The notes under the pieces are model-generated. The model searched no databases and was not told where the DNA came from. It was given only the letters and a program-made list of their open reading frames with translations. Made by a program: the position numbers and the translations under genes. DNA of 51,788 nt from Acidobacteriaceae bacterium (GTDB taxonomy: Bacteria > Acidobacteriota > Terriglobia > Terriglobales > Acidobacteriaceae): contig CAHJWI010000033.1 in NCBI GenBank assembly GCA_903642225.1, positions 1-51,788 on the forward strand. Direction: 5' to 3'. Below, piece by piece: positions 43,201-50,406 of the stretch; within the stretch, counting starts at the first letter, position 1, and every line of letters begins with the position of its first letter.

Positions 43201-43685
43201 TGGGCGGCTGGCAGACGACACTCATCAACACCGTGACAAGCGGCCTGCCCATCAACATCAACTACGCGCTTGCCTCGTCGTCGCCGTTGTACGGCACAGA
43301 CCTGGTGACCTATCGCCCTAGCCGAGTCGCCGGCCAGAGCCTGTTTGCCCCCTCGTCGGCACGCACACGCACCATCTCTGGCGGACCGATCAGCGGGTTC
43401 TTCAATAACGCAGCGTTCGCCCTGCCCACCACCTATCCATACGGCAACCTGTCGCGCAACGTGCTGCGATCAGCACCGTACTACGAGACAGATCTCGGCA
43501 TCCATAAGGCCTTCGCCATTTTGCGTGAGGATTACAAGCTAGATCTTCGTGCAGAAGCCTTCAACGTGCTGAACAAGGTAAACTTGCAGGCACCGGCGAC
43601 TACATTTGGCAGCAGCACCTTCGGCCAGGTCACCACCAGCTACCCGCCGCGCCAACTGCAGCTGGCAGCCAAGTTCATTTTTTAA
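40281..43685 (+). CDS. Oar-like TonB-dependent receptor with carboxypeptidase-regulatory-like domain (second)
   Basis: 1134 residues. Signal peptide ending VPAFAQ (1-28). Regulatory-like domain (~32-110: VLGYVRDGAGSFLANATVTL, then TDGEGRYEFDSVKIGDY). Plug (~120-260) with the receptor hallmark LPLNGRSYADLVLLAPGVRR, VNGQRSAFNNFLLDGLDNNN and AEYGRNPGAVINVSVRRGTN. Barrel to the C-terminus (PPRQLQLAAKFIF), with the terminal Phe usual for Bam recognition. AGGAG lies six bases before the ATG. It follows the GH127 gene by 214 bases on the same strand and is likely its uptake partner, importing released sugars; the ligand itself cannot be read from sequence. Confidence 0.92.
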   Translation: MPLSHPLKHVRVLLCVSALASTVPAFAQFDAASVLGYVRDGAGSFLANATVTLTNVETGVVLTAHTDGEGRYEFDSVKIGDYKVSAESAGFSIADTPQFALSVNARQRVDVALRTGEVTQTVEVSAAPTQLETETSSRSQVVGTREVENLPLNGRSYADLVLLAPGVRRSALEDGSVTQREASYNVNGQRSAFNNFLLDGLDNNNYGTSNQGFANENIPPSPDAVDEFRVETDNYSAEYGRNPGAVINVSVRRGTNNFHGKAYEYDRNTVFNASGPFLASGARKPKFIRNQFGGTFGGPIYKDHTFFFLDYEGLRQIFNNPAATSVLPTANQRAGLFYLNDDASNPANAIPLKNPITGATYLGVIPQAAQTTFAKNVLAALPANTAAGLASNYTITPRGSIQDDKGDARVDHTFSQRLSIFGRYSEHRGYIFAPANIPGAAGGNANGNVNIQNRDIAGGVTWAITPTKLLDVRFGYERNIGGKSPINVGQTSLLTQSGISDGLPTDPTIVRSLNGQNITGFAQLGSQTSNPQFQNPTIYNPKANFTTVKGRNSIKLGYEYQAVNTQVNDFNPSYGQDNYSGLYSANGNPASTVIAAGAPTLSSQLQQARNLTDFLFGNRSSYSLTNFTVVNLRQRFNFVYLQDDIKVSPNLTINAGLRYEVVTPQWERDNKLGNFDPRYNAIINARPGDIYDRSLVNLPTKNVAPRFGLAYSASPRTVIRGGYGIVYTQFNRAGGENNLTYNGPNVVNASINQVAPSPTSLCTSDTQLQSACFRQTQQGYSNILTSPAYFNAANVTTRYIPRNFQTGYVQNYFLGFQQELGHGFLVDLAYVGNKGTHLQVLADYNQGVPCLLATGCPNLAARRPINTFGDIEIAFGGGSANYNSVQMRLEKRAGNGLFLLNSFTYSRGFDISSGHLETANGDNSRVNYANPSQDYSPSGYDQPLNDTLSVVYDLPYGHGRRFGSDSNAVVNEILGGWQTTLINTVTSGLPININYALASSSPLYGTDLVTYRPSRVAGQSLFAPSSARTRTISGGPISGFFNNAAFALPTTYPYGNLSRNVLRSAPYYETDLGIHKAFAILREDYKLDLRAEAFNVLNKVNLQAPATTFGSSTFGQVTTSYPPRQLQLAAKFIF

Positions 43686-43797
43686 CGCAACTGGTGAGTT
43701 TGGCCTGCTTCAATCCTGAAACGTGGTTTAACCATTCTCCGCGGCCCATGTCCCGATCTAGGGCGTGGGCCCGCGGTTTCACTTCCGGGAGTACCCG

Positions 43798-44787
43798 ATG
43801 GCCTTCACTCGACGCACTCTTCTTTCCGGCAGCGCAGCCTTCGCCGGTGCCGTTGCGGCATCACCGCTGCTGGCCGCACAAGCCGCACCCGCGCTGCACG
43901 CGCGTCCCGGCGTGCCCGCACCGGCAGATAGACCCTTCCTCTTCGCCGTCGTTTCGGACACCCATGTCATCGACAAGTTCTACAAACCCGGCAGTGAAAA
44001 CGGCGTAGAAGACAACGACAGTATTCTCCACGCCAACGAGCGCCTGCTCGCCGCCCGCGACACCATCAATACGATTGAACTTGCCGATGGTCGCAAAGTC
44101 GAGCACATCTTTATTCCAGGCGATTGTTTCCACAACTATCCATCGGCGGACTACGACTTTTATCAGCAGAACGAAACGCGCATCGACATCTTCAAGCAAC
44201 TGATCGACGGCTTTCACTCGCCGGTTCACCTAAACTGGGGTAACCACGACTACGACGTGCCCCGCGTCTCGCGCGAGATGTCACATCGCCTGTTTAAGCA
44301 GAAGCTCAAGTCGGAACCGTACTCCGCCGTTGACGACCGCGGCTTCCGCTTCGTCCACCTGAACAACTTTCTCGGCAGCACGTGGGACTCCACATCAAAG
44401 GACTTTAACAAGGGCATAGGCTCCCTGGGCGAAACCCAGCTGCAGTGGGCCGAGGCGCAGTTCGCCGCGCGTCAACCCACCGTCGTTTTCATCCATTACC
44501 CACTATGGGTCGTGCAACCGACCGAGTTCGCGGACTTCGGTCTGCATCCGCTATTGCGCAAGTACCAGGACAGCATCCAAATCGTTATCAGTGGTCACTG
44601 GCACAAATGGCTCGACTTCGCGCGTACTTATGGTCCACAGCACACCGTCATGGCGGCCACCCGCTACGACGCTCATAGCTGGATGCTTTGGGAAGCAGAT
44701 CCAAAATCAGGCACGGTGCGCTGGCTCGACCGCAACCGCGCGGAGTGGTCCACACACTATGCTAGCCCGTATCACGCCACGACCTGA
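43798..44787 (+). CDS. Tat-exported calcineurin-like metallophosphoesterase
   Basis: 329 residues from the ATG at 43798 (CGGGAG six bases upstream); the open frame extends back to a GTG at 43765. Twin-arginine-type leader MAFTRRTLLSG. The five metallophosphoesterase motifs are present: SDTHVID (53-59), PGDCFHN, NWGNHDYDV, FIHYPLW and SGHWHKW. The enzyme should use two metal ions to hydrolyse phosphomono- or diesters in the periplasm. It lies 112 bases after the TonB receptor on the same strand, so it may process a phosphorylated compound before or after uptake. Confidence 0.87.
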   Translation: MAFTRRTLLSGSAAFAGAVAASPLLAAQAAPALHARPGVPAPADRPFLFAVVSDTHVIDKFYKPGSENGVEDNDSILHANERLLAARDTINTIELADGRKVEHIFIPGDCFHNYPSADYDFYQQNETRIDIFKQLIDGFHSPVHLNWGNHDYDVPRVSREMSHRLFKQKLKSEPYSAVDDRGFRFVHLNNFLGSTWDSTSKDFNKGIGSLGETQLQWAEAQFAARQPTVVFIHYPLWVVQPTEFADFGLHPLLRKYQDSIQIVISGHWHKWLDFARTYGPQHTVMAATRYDAHSWMLWEADPKSGTVRWLDRNRAEWSTHYASPYHATT

Positions 44788-45140
44788 GCTTTGACCAGTG
44801 ACGTTAGTCGGCCTTGGCTGTAAGTCTTGATATGTGTCGTAAAGGGTGCCGCGTTCTGCGACAGAACCGAGCCGAGGTCTCTAAGTGTGGGTTAAAAAGT
44901 GTAAAGTGCTCTTCTGCGATAGATCTCGCCTACCGACAGCTCTACACGAACAGTCAGGCCAGCAGTTCTTGATTCTTGATGACAACGCTGGGTGGTAGGC
45001 TGCCAAAGTGATGCGAAGTCAGGCTTGGTCAGAAGCTCCACGCAGTCACGGCGATCTTTCCTTCGCTTACCACGGTCGGCCCCGCCATCTCGTCGGACAT
45101 GCAAGGGCATGGCGGCACAAAGACAATGTGCAGTTAGCTT
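44788..45140. other. Intergenic stretch with no recognised feature
   Basis: About 350 bases between the metallophosphoesterase and tRNA-Ser. No frame resembles a protein family, and I see no strong hairpin-plus-T-run or promoter. Confidence 0.5.
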
Positions 45141-45230
45141 TGGCGGAGGGAGAGGGATTCGAACCCCCGTAGCCCGTCAGGGCTAAGCGGTTTTCAAGAC
45201 CGCCTGTTTCAACCGCTCACACATCCCTCC
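45141..45230 (-). tRNA. tRNA-Ser(TGA)
   Basis: Minus-strand tRNA of 90 bases including encoded CCA (45143-45141). Acceptor GGAGGGA (45230-45224) pairs with TCCCTCC. Anticodon loop CTTGAAA between GCGGT and ACCGC gives TGA. The long variable arm (AGCCCTGACGGGCT) is the class II signature of tRNA-Ser. Confidence 0.95.
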
Positions 45231-45322
45231 GCTCAGTTCCTCGGCAGTGTCATAAGGTTAGCTGCTTCGCTCACCTTTATACAAGGCCTTCACTTTTCCT
45301 TTCGGTGCCTGCGGCAGGAGAG

Positions 45323-46834
45323 CTAGGGCATTTGGAAATCCATTACGGCCTGTGCCGTCATCGAAACAGCCTTGCCGCGCGACAGATAGGGCCGAAATCG
45401 CCACTGCTGCAATGCACTCATTGCAGCATCGCGCAGCAGAGGTGGGCCGCTGACAACGCGCGCATACGTCACGTTACCGCTACGATCCACTTCAGCCTCC
45501 AGCTTCACCTCGCCGGTCACGTGCGCTGCTGATGCCGCTAAGGGATAAGCGGGAGCGGGACTGTACAGCACGTTTGCCGCCATCATGCCGAGAGCTGTCG
45601 GACGAACGCTGCCAGCTGATTCTTGAGTTGATGCAGGTGATCGCCGTCTTACCAATTGTGCTGAATTGTCGATGGGCTGAAGCCCTGCTATGAGATCCGG
45701 GTCTCCATTGACTGCCGGATGCCTGCGTAAGAGTCGAGGACGCCTAGGTGTATCGGGTACTGCATCATTGTTTTGCGAAGAGGCGTACTGCGGAAGCGTT
45801 GGTGCGCCAAGTCGTTTGCTCAGTGTCGCAGCCGGCACGGGAGTTGTACTGGCTGACCTCGGCACTGCGGGTCCGGTGATGAGAGGACCCGCGGAAGAAG
45901 GTCGGGAAGACCTAGGCAACGACGAAGCGTTCGCCATCGCCGCTGCTGCCGAAGGTGGTACATCGGAAGCAAGTGTGGATGCTGGTGCGGACCTTTGGAT
46001 TTGACTTGCAGGGAAGGTAGCCGGACTAACCGATTTGCCAATGGGCGGCGCTGGCGATGTTGGCGACGGCGCAACGCTGTTTTTGGAGTGGTACACCTTC
46101 AGCCTGGATGAAGTTGGCTCGCGATCAGTGCGCTCACCGCCTGACGCTATGGTGACCTTGGCCGCGCTTCCAGGCATAGCATCCCTAAGGTTCCCTACTT
46201 GTGGGGGCTGCGGCGCTACGGGCCGCGACGAGAACCAACGGCGATAGAGCCCAACACTTAGTGCGAAGACCAACAGAAAGCATGCAGTAGCCATCAGCCA
46301 AGTAGATCGTCTGCGGAGTGGCTTTGCCTTCTCACCTTGCTGGGTTGGAGTGATTCGCGGTTCACTGACACCGGTAGCCACATGGATGTATGTGTCGGTT
46401 GTATGTGCGATCTGGTCGACAGGCTTTGTCACAACCCACGCACCTTGTGCGTCGTCGACTACGGCAGGCCCCAAATCCGACTCTGATTCGGATTCCGACT
46501 CTCGATAAGTTCGTATTTCTTTCAAAAAGCGAAGGAGGGTCAGAACATCCTGCTCCTCGGCATCTGTGGCAAATCGTATGCCTGCTGATGCAATCGCAAG
46601 CACACCAAGAAGGTCAGCAAAGCCTATTTGACGGTCTCCGCCTTCGGTCGTAACCCATAGGCTAGCCGTAAGATCGCGATGAAATGCTCTGTCTTTCAAT
46701 ACCCTGAAAGCGACGCTGGCGAGTGCCTCCGGCGTTCCAATCGGCACGCCAGCCTTCGCGAGGAACGACCGAAGTTCAGCGATTTCCTTGCTGTATTGGC
46801 TGGAGACGTCTTTCAACTGAGGCGGCTGCAGCAT
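45323..46834 (-). CDS. TonB-like energy-transducer protein with a cytoplasmic N-terminal domain
   Basis: 503 residues from the ATG at 46834 (AGGGAG nine bases upstream); TTG at 46939 in the same open frame would add 35 residues and nearly touch the upstream gene. Residues 1-~115 are a soluble helical domain (QYSKEIAELRSFLAKAGVPI, DAEEQDVLTLLRFLKEIRTY) and end in an ESESESESD run. One transmembrane helix follows (STWLMATACFLLVFALSVGL, ~177-196), then a Pro/Ser-rich periplasmic linker (~205-420). The C-terminal TonB domain (~425-503) has PAPAYPLAASAAHVTGEV, VDRSGNVTYARVVSG and ALQQWRFRPYLSRGK. It probably couples proton-motive force to outer-membrane receptors such as the two in this window, or is a TonB-fold protein with another role. 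Confidence 0.8.
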   Translation of the reverse strand: MLQPPQLKDVSSQYSKEIAELRSFLAKAGVPIGTPEALASVAFRVLKDRAFHRDLTASLWVTTEGGDRQIGFADLLGVLAIASAGIRFATDAEEQDVLTLLRFLKEIRTYRESESESESDLGPAVVDDAQGAWVVTKPVDQIAHTTDTYIHVATGVSEPRITPTQQGEKAKPLRRRSTWLMATACFLLVFALSVGLYRRWFSSRPVAPQPPQVGNLRDAMPGSAAKVTIASGGERTDREPTSSRLKVYHSKNSVAPSPTSPAPPIGKSVSPATFPASQIQRSAPASTLASDVPPSAAAAMANASSLPRSSRPSSAGPLITGPAVPRSASTTPVPAATLSKRLGAPTLPQYASSQNNDAVPDTPRRPRLLRRHPAVNGDPDLIAGLQPIDNSAQLVRRRSPASTQESAGSVRPTALGMMAANVLYSPAPAYPLAASAAHVTGEVKLEAEVDRSGNVTYARVVSGPPLLRDAAMSALQQWRFRPYLSRGKAVSMTAQAVMDFQMP

Positions 46835-46946
46835 GTCGAGGTACTCCCTTGGTAATCGTTGTAAGTACGCTTGCGGGTTGTCGCGAACAAGGCCTGGGCG
46901 GCTCTTGACTTGGCGAACAGGCGACCCGGTCCTGGTCAAAGGCCGA

Positions 46947-48170
46947 TCAGATACGAAGAAAGATCCGCTTACGATAGAACGGGTAGACGAGGAGCCAGCA
47001 CACAGCCAGATAGACCAAGGAATACACAAGGGAAGCCCATGCAGGCTGTGAAATCGCCGCCAGGATGGTGTGCCAGATGGAGAGTTTAAAGTCGGTTCCA
47101 GACGGAGTGGGAACAAGGTGCAGAAAGCTGTCGCCCAACTCCGAAATCATGTATGCAAGGATTGCGTTGGTTCCAAGCACCAGCCACGGTCTGTAGAGTG
47201 CGGGGTGGCGCATGGAAGCAGGGTCGCTGCCCTCTTCGGGGCTTCGTCCAACACGCCAAAGGTCGATCACGGCGATGCACGCAGCCAACAACAAGCTGCT
47301 GCATCCACCCGCAAACAGGGCGTAGGAACTTGTCCATAGCTTTTTGTTCATGGGGAACCACGGATTCCAGCAAAGAGCAGCTACGAGCATGACGGCACCA
47401 ACCGCGGCCAGCATGGCAGCTTTTCGGGCAGTACTGGCACGGGTGCGTAGCCACACCGCCGCGAGCAGGCCAAACAGTGTTGTTCCAATCGCAGGCAACG
47501 TGGAGAGCAGCCCTTCTGGATCGCGCGTGTGTTCATACAGGTGTGAGGCACCAAAGATCGAACGATCCAACCATGCCGCCAGATTGCCATCGTGATCGTT
47601 GATAAGCACAGAATGGGTTGGAAGACCGAAGCCAGGGACAGGAACGAAGCGCAAAAGGGCCCAATAGCCGACAAGGCATGCCACAGCAATCAATAGTTTG
47701 CTTTGCCAGCGGGCCGACAGCAGGTAAAGCGAGGCGACCACCAGGTAGCAGACACCGATGCGTGGGAGCACGCCGTAATACCGTGCCGTTTGCAGATGGA
47801 GGAATGGGAAGTTGTTCACGACAAAACCGAACAAAACCAGCAAACCAGCACGCCGCAACGCATGCATAAACAGCTCTCTCCGGCTGGCTCCCAGCGCTAA
47901 TCGTGCGGATATGGAGAGGACCGTCGTAAGCCCGACAAGAAAGAGAAAGGTGGGAAACACAAGATCAGTGGCGGTTACCCCATTCCAAGCAGCATGGGAC
48001 AGTTGCGTAAAGGGTGCTCGTCCCATCTGGGCGTTCACCACGATCATCAGGGCGATCGTCAAACCACGCATCACATCGACAGAAAGGAGGCGCACAGGTT
48101 TCGCGTGTGTCGCTTTATACACAATATCTTCGTCCACAGCAGGTGCGACATCCGGATCGTGCTTCGTCAT
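46947..48170 (-). CDS. HGSNAT/DUF5009-like transmembrane acyltransferase
   Basis: 407 residues from the ATG at 48170 (GGAGG nine bases upstream); the frame is open further back to 48341. Polytopic membrane protein with about eleven helices. The conserved opening RLLSVDVMRGLTIALMIVVN and SHAAWNGVTATDLVFPTFLF carry the His and Asp of the heparan-alpha-glucosaminide N-acetyltransferase (HGSNAT)/NagX family, which moves acetyl groups across the membrane onto amino sugars. PWLVLGTNAILAYMISELGD is the conserved C-terminal block. The substrate is unknown. It precedes the TonB-like gene on the same strand and is divergent from the cytochrome b gene. Confidence 0.85.
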   Translation of the reverse strand: MTKHDPDVAPAVDEDIVYKATHAKPVRLLSVDVMRGLTIALMIVVNAQMGRAPFTQLSHAAWNGVTATDLVFPTFLFLVGLTTVLSISARLALGASRRELFMHALRRAGLLVLFGFVVNNFPFLHLQTARYYGVLPRIGVCYLVVASLYLLSARWQSKLLIAVACLVGYWALLRFVPVPGFGLPTHSVLINDHDGNLAAWLDRSIFGASHLYEHTRDPEGLLSTLPAIGTTLFGLLAAVWLRTRASTARKAAMLAAVGAVMLVAALCWNPWFPMNKKLWTSSYALFAGGCSSLLLAACIAVIDLWRVGRSPEEGSDPASMRHPALYRPWLVLGTNAILAYMISELGDSFLHLVPTPSGTDFKLSIWHTILAAISQPAWASLVYSLVYLAVCWLLVYPFYRKRIFLRI

Positions 48171-48335
48171 CGTCAGTTCCCTCCTCATGCCAAAGCAGAA
48201 CAGCGCTAGATGGTACCCAAGTCCAAGCACCGAACACCAGAGAACGTCTTCCGATAGAGCAGCGCCGTACGAACTCACCCGTGTCACAATAGCAGCAGGC
48301 TCTATATTAGGTGGCGTGATTAGTTGCCTTATCAC

Positions 48336-48348
48336 GTTCAACTTGAAC
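48336..48348. promoter_or_regulatory. Inverted repeat in the divergent promoter region
   Basis: GTTCAA-C-TTGAAC is a perfect 6-bp inverted repeat with one central base, in the 257-base gap between the acyltransferase start (48170) and the cytochrome start (48428). It is suitably placed for a dimeric regulator. No regulator gene is adjacent. Confidence 0.35.
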
Positions 48349-48427
48349 TTAGATGAACTTTCTTTGTTACCTGGACCGCGGGTGCGTCGTCAGAATCTGG
48401 ACACAGCACCCCGCTTGCGTGAAGCTA

Positions 48428-49225
48428 ATGACGGACATGGCAGTCCAACTACCGCTCTCTGACACCAAAACCTCCCCGGCGAAAGACGTAGAACAGCCGC
48501 GAGCGAGCATTCGTCTCGCCTACAAACATCCGCTCGCCATCCGGTGGATGCACTGGGTGAATTTTCCCGTGCTCTTCATCATGATCTGGAGCGGTTTGCT
48601 CATCTACTGGAACGATTCGGACAATGCGCACCAGTACGCACACCAGGTGTACCGAGTGGGAATTGGTAGGTTCACCCTGTTTCGGTTCTTTCCTCCATGG
48701 TTCTATGACAAATTGCACGTGCCTAACCATGTGACGCAGGGGCTCAGTTATCACTTTTTATTCTTCTGGGTTTTCGCGATCAACGGTTTACTTTACGTAG
48801 CCTTCACCGCGTTTTCAGGGGAATGGCGTTTCCTGTTGCCACAGCGCCAAAGTCTGAAGGATGCAATTCAAGTAATCTTGGTGGATCTACACGTTTGCAA
48901 AGAATTGCCTGCCCAGACAAAATACAACGGCGCGCAGCGTATTGCCTACACCTCCGTGCTTGTGATGGGTGCAGGGATGCTGCTGACTGGACTCGCCATT
49001 TACAAGCCCACGCAGGCCCATTGGCTGACAACCCTATGCGGCGGGTATGAATTGGCGCGATGGCTCCACTTCTGGATCACAATAAGCTTTCTTGGTTTTT
49101 TCCTTCTTCATGTCGGACAGGTCGTCCTAGCAGGCTGGAACAACTTTCGCTCAATGGTGAGTGGATATGAGATACAGCGGGCGGAGGCACCTTCGCTGGA
49201 GAAAGAGCGGGAGAGCTGGCGATGA
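48428..49225 (+). CDS. Cytochrome b561-type diheme membrane protein
   Basis: 265 residues from the ATG at 48428; the frame is open from 48353, and ATG 48437 is another candidate. Bacterial cytochrome b/b6 (b561) fold with four helices and heme-ligand His residues: HPLAIRWMHWVNFPVLFIMI, VTQGLSYHFLFFWVFAING, a third helix (SVLVMGAGMLLTGLAIY) and LARWLHFWITISFLGFFLLH. The N-terminal ~45 residues are polar. The stop overlaps the start of the molybdopterin oxidoreductase gene (ATGA), so translation is coupled. The protein presumably passes electrons between quinones and that enzyme, as YedZ/MsrQ-like membrane hemoproteins do for YedY/MsrP, although this is a different cytochrome family. Confidence 0.87.
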   Translation: MTDMAVQLPLSDTKTSPAKDVEQPRASIRLAYKHPLAIRWMHWVNFPVLFIMIWSGLLIYWNDSDNAHQYAHQVYRVGIGRFTLFRFFPPWFYDKLHVPNHVTQGLSYHFLFFWVFAINGLLYVAFTAFSGEWRFLLPQRQSLKDAIQVILVDLHVCKELPAQTKYNGAQRIAYTSVLVMGAGMLLTGLAIYKPTQAHWLTTLCGGYELARWLHFWITISFLGFFLLHVGQVVLAGWNNFRSMVSGYEIQRAEAPSLEKERESWR

Positions 49226-50370
49226 GCGACGAGGCGCAGTTACTCCCCCCAGAAGCGGAAAGTGCAGCAGAACCAGTAACTGCAGCTCCGGCTCTGGAGC
49301 AGACACCCGCAGAAGAGAGTCCATCCGAGACATCCGTCGAAGATGCCCTTCTTAGGAGTCATATGCTTGCGCACGAGACCGCGGATGCTACTGTGCTCTC
49401 TCAGTCTCGCAAACACACCCGACGTTCGTTCGTTGTTGCTGGCGTGGGTGTAGCAGGCTCGTATGGTTTCTATAAGTATTTGCACAGGTCGGGAAACGAA
49501 CAAGAGATGCTGCCACCCCTGCTGCGCAAGTCATACGAATTCAATGCGTCTGTAGCTCGTAACGTACTAGACACTCATGCGCTTGCACCCACTTACCCGT
49601 TAAGTCGCGCGGAGAACCTGCGTGTGAATGGCAGGTGTGGGCTGAACAAGGAACTTGTGATGGATAGTTATCGCATGCAGCTTGTTGGCATGGCAAACGA
49701 TGAAAGACACCCCCGCTATGTAAATGATGTAACCGCGTGGGAGTATAAGTACAAGGCTGACGAGTCCAGTGGGGGCACAGGGCATGACAGCAAGACGGAC
49801 CCGAGCACTTCGTCAACGGCAAAGACGGCGCCGCAAGAAGCCATAGAGGATGCGCAGAAAGACGAAAATCGGACTGGTCGGCGACCCAGAGGAATGGAGG
49901 AAGCCGGTGAGAGTGCCTCTACCTTGGAACCGAACACGCCGGGGCTTCTGCTGACCATTCCGGACATCACAAGCAAGTTGAAGCGTTATGAATTGGTGAC
50001 GCAGTTCAAGTGCATCGAAGGCTGGAGTCAGATAGTACATTGGGCCGGATACCGCATGGCTGATTTTCTGGAACAATATCCCCCAAAAACAATTGATGGG
50101 AAGGAGCCCAAGTACGTTTATGCGGAAACACCGGATGGAGACTTCTACAACGGCTACGACATGTACATCATGCGTCACCCGCAGACTTTGTTAGTGACGG
50201 AGATGATGGGTGCGCCACTAACCCAATATCACGGAGCACCTCTGCGACTGCACCTTCCTACCCGGTACGGCTACAAACAGATCAAGCGCATCGGCTTGAT
50301 CTGTTATACCAACGACAAACCCGATGATTATTGGACCAGACTTGGTTATGACTGGTTTGGCGGTTTGTAA
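49222..50370 (+). CDS. Molybdopterin-dependent oxidoreductase (sulfite oxidase/YedY-like) with a disordered insert
   Basis: 382 residues. The sulfite-oxidase-type Moco fold is split: the first part spans ~100-175 (PTYPLSRAENLRVNGRCGL), then a polar Ser/Glu/Lys-rich insert of about 60 residues (~178-238), then the rest (PDITSKLKRYELVTQFKC) with the expected molybdenum ligand Cys264 in FKCIEGWSQIVHWAG. The C-terminal block HGAPLRLHLPTRYGYKQIKR is conserved in the family. A twin-arginine-like TRRSFVVAGVG (66-76) follows 65 acidic, Pro/Ala-rich residues, far longer than a normal Tat n-region; the helix may stay as an anchor. The overlap with the cytochrome b gene indicates a joint redox complex. 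The substrate is unknown; sulfite or a methionine sulfoxide-like compound are possibilities. Confidence 0.85.
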   Translation: MSDEAQLLPPEAESAAEPVTAAPALEQTPAEESPSETSVEDALLRSHMLAHETADATVLSQSRKHTRRSFVVAGVGVAGSYGFYKYLHRSGNEQEMLPPLLRKSYEFNASVARNVLDTHALAPTYPLSRAENLRVNGRCGLNKELVMDSYRMQLVGMANDERHPRYVNDVTAWEYKYKADESSGGTGHDSKTDPSTSSTAKTAPQEAIEDAQKDENRTGRRPRGMEEAGESASTLEPNTPGLLLTIPDITSKLKRYELVTQFKCIEGWSQIVHWAGYRMADFLEQYPPKTIDGKEPKYVYAETPDGDFYNGYDMYIMRHPQTLLVTEMMGAPLTQYHGAPLRLHLPTRYGYKQIKRIGLICYTNDKPDDYWTRLGYDWFGGL

Positions 50371-50406
50371 GTGCGTATGTGTAGACCGAGACTTAACTAT
50401 TTACAG

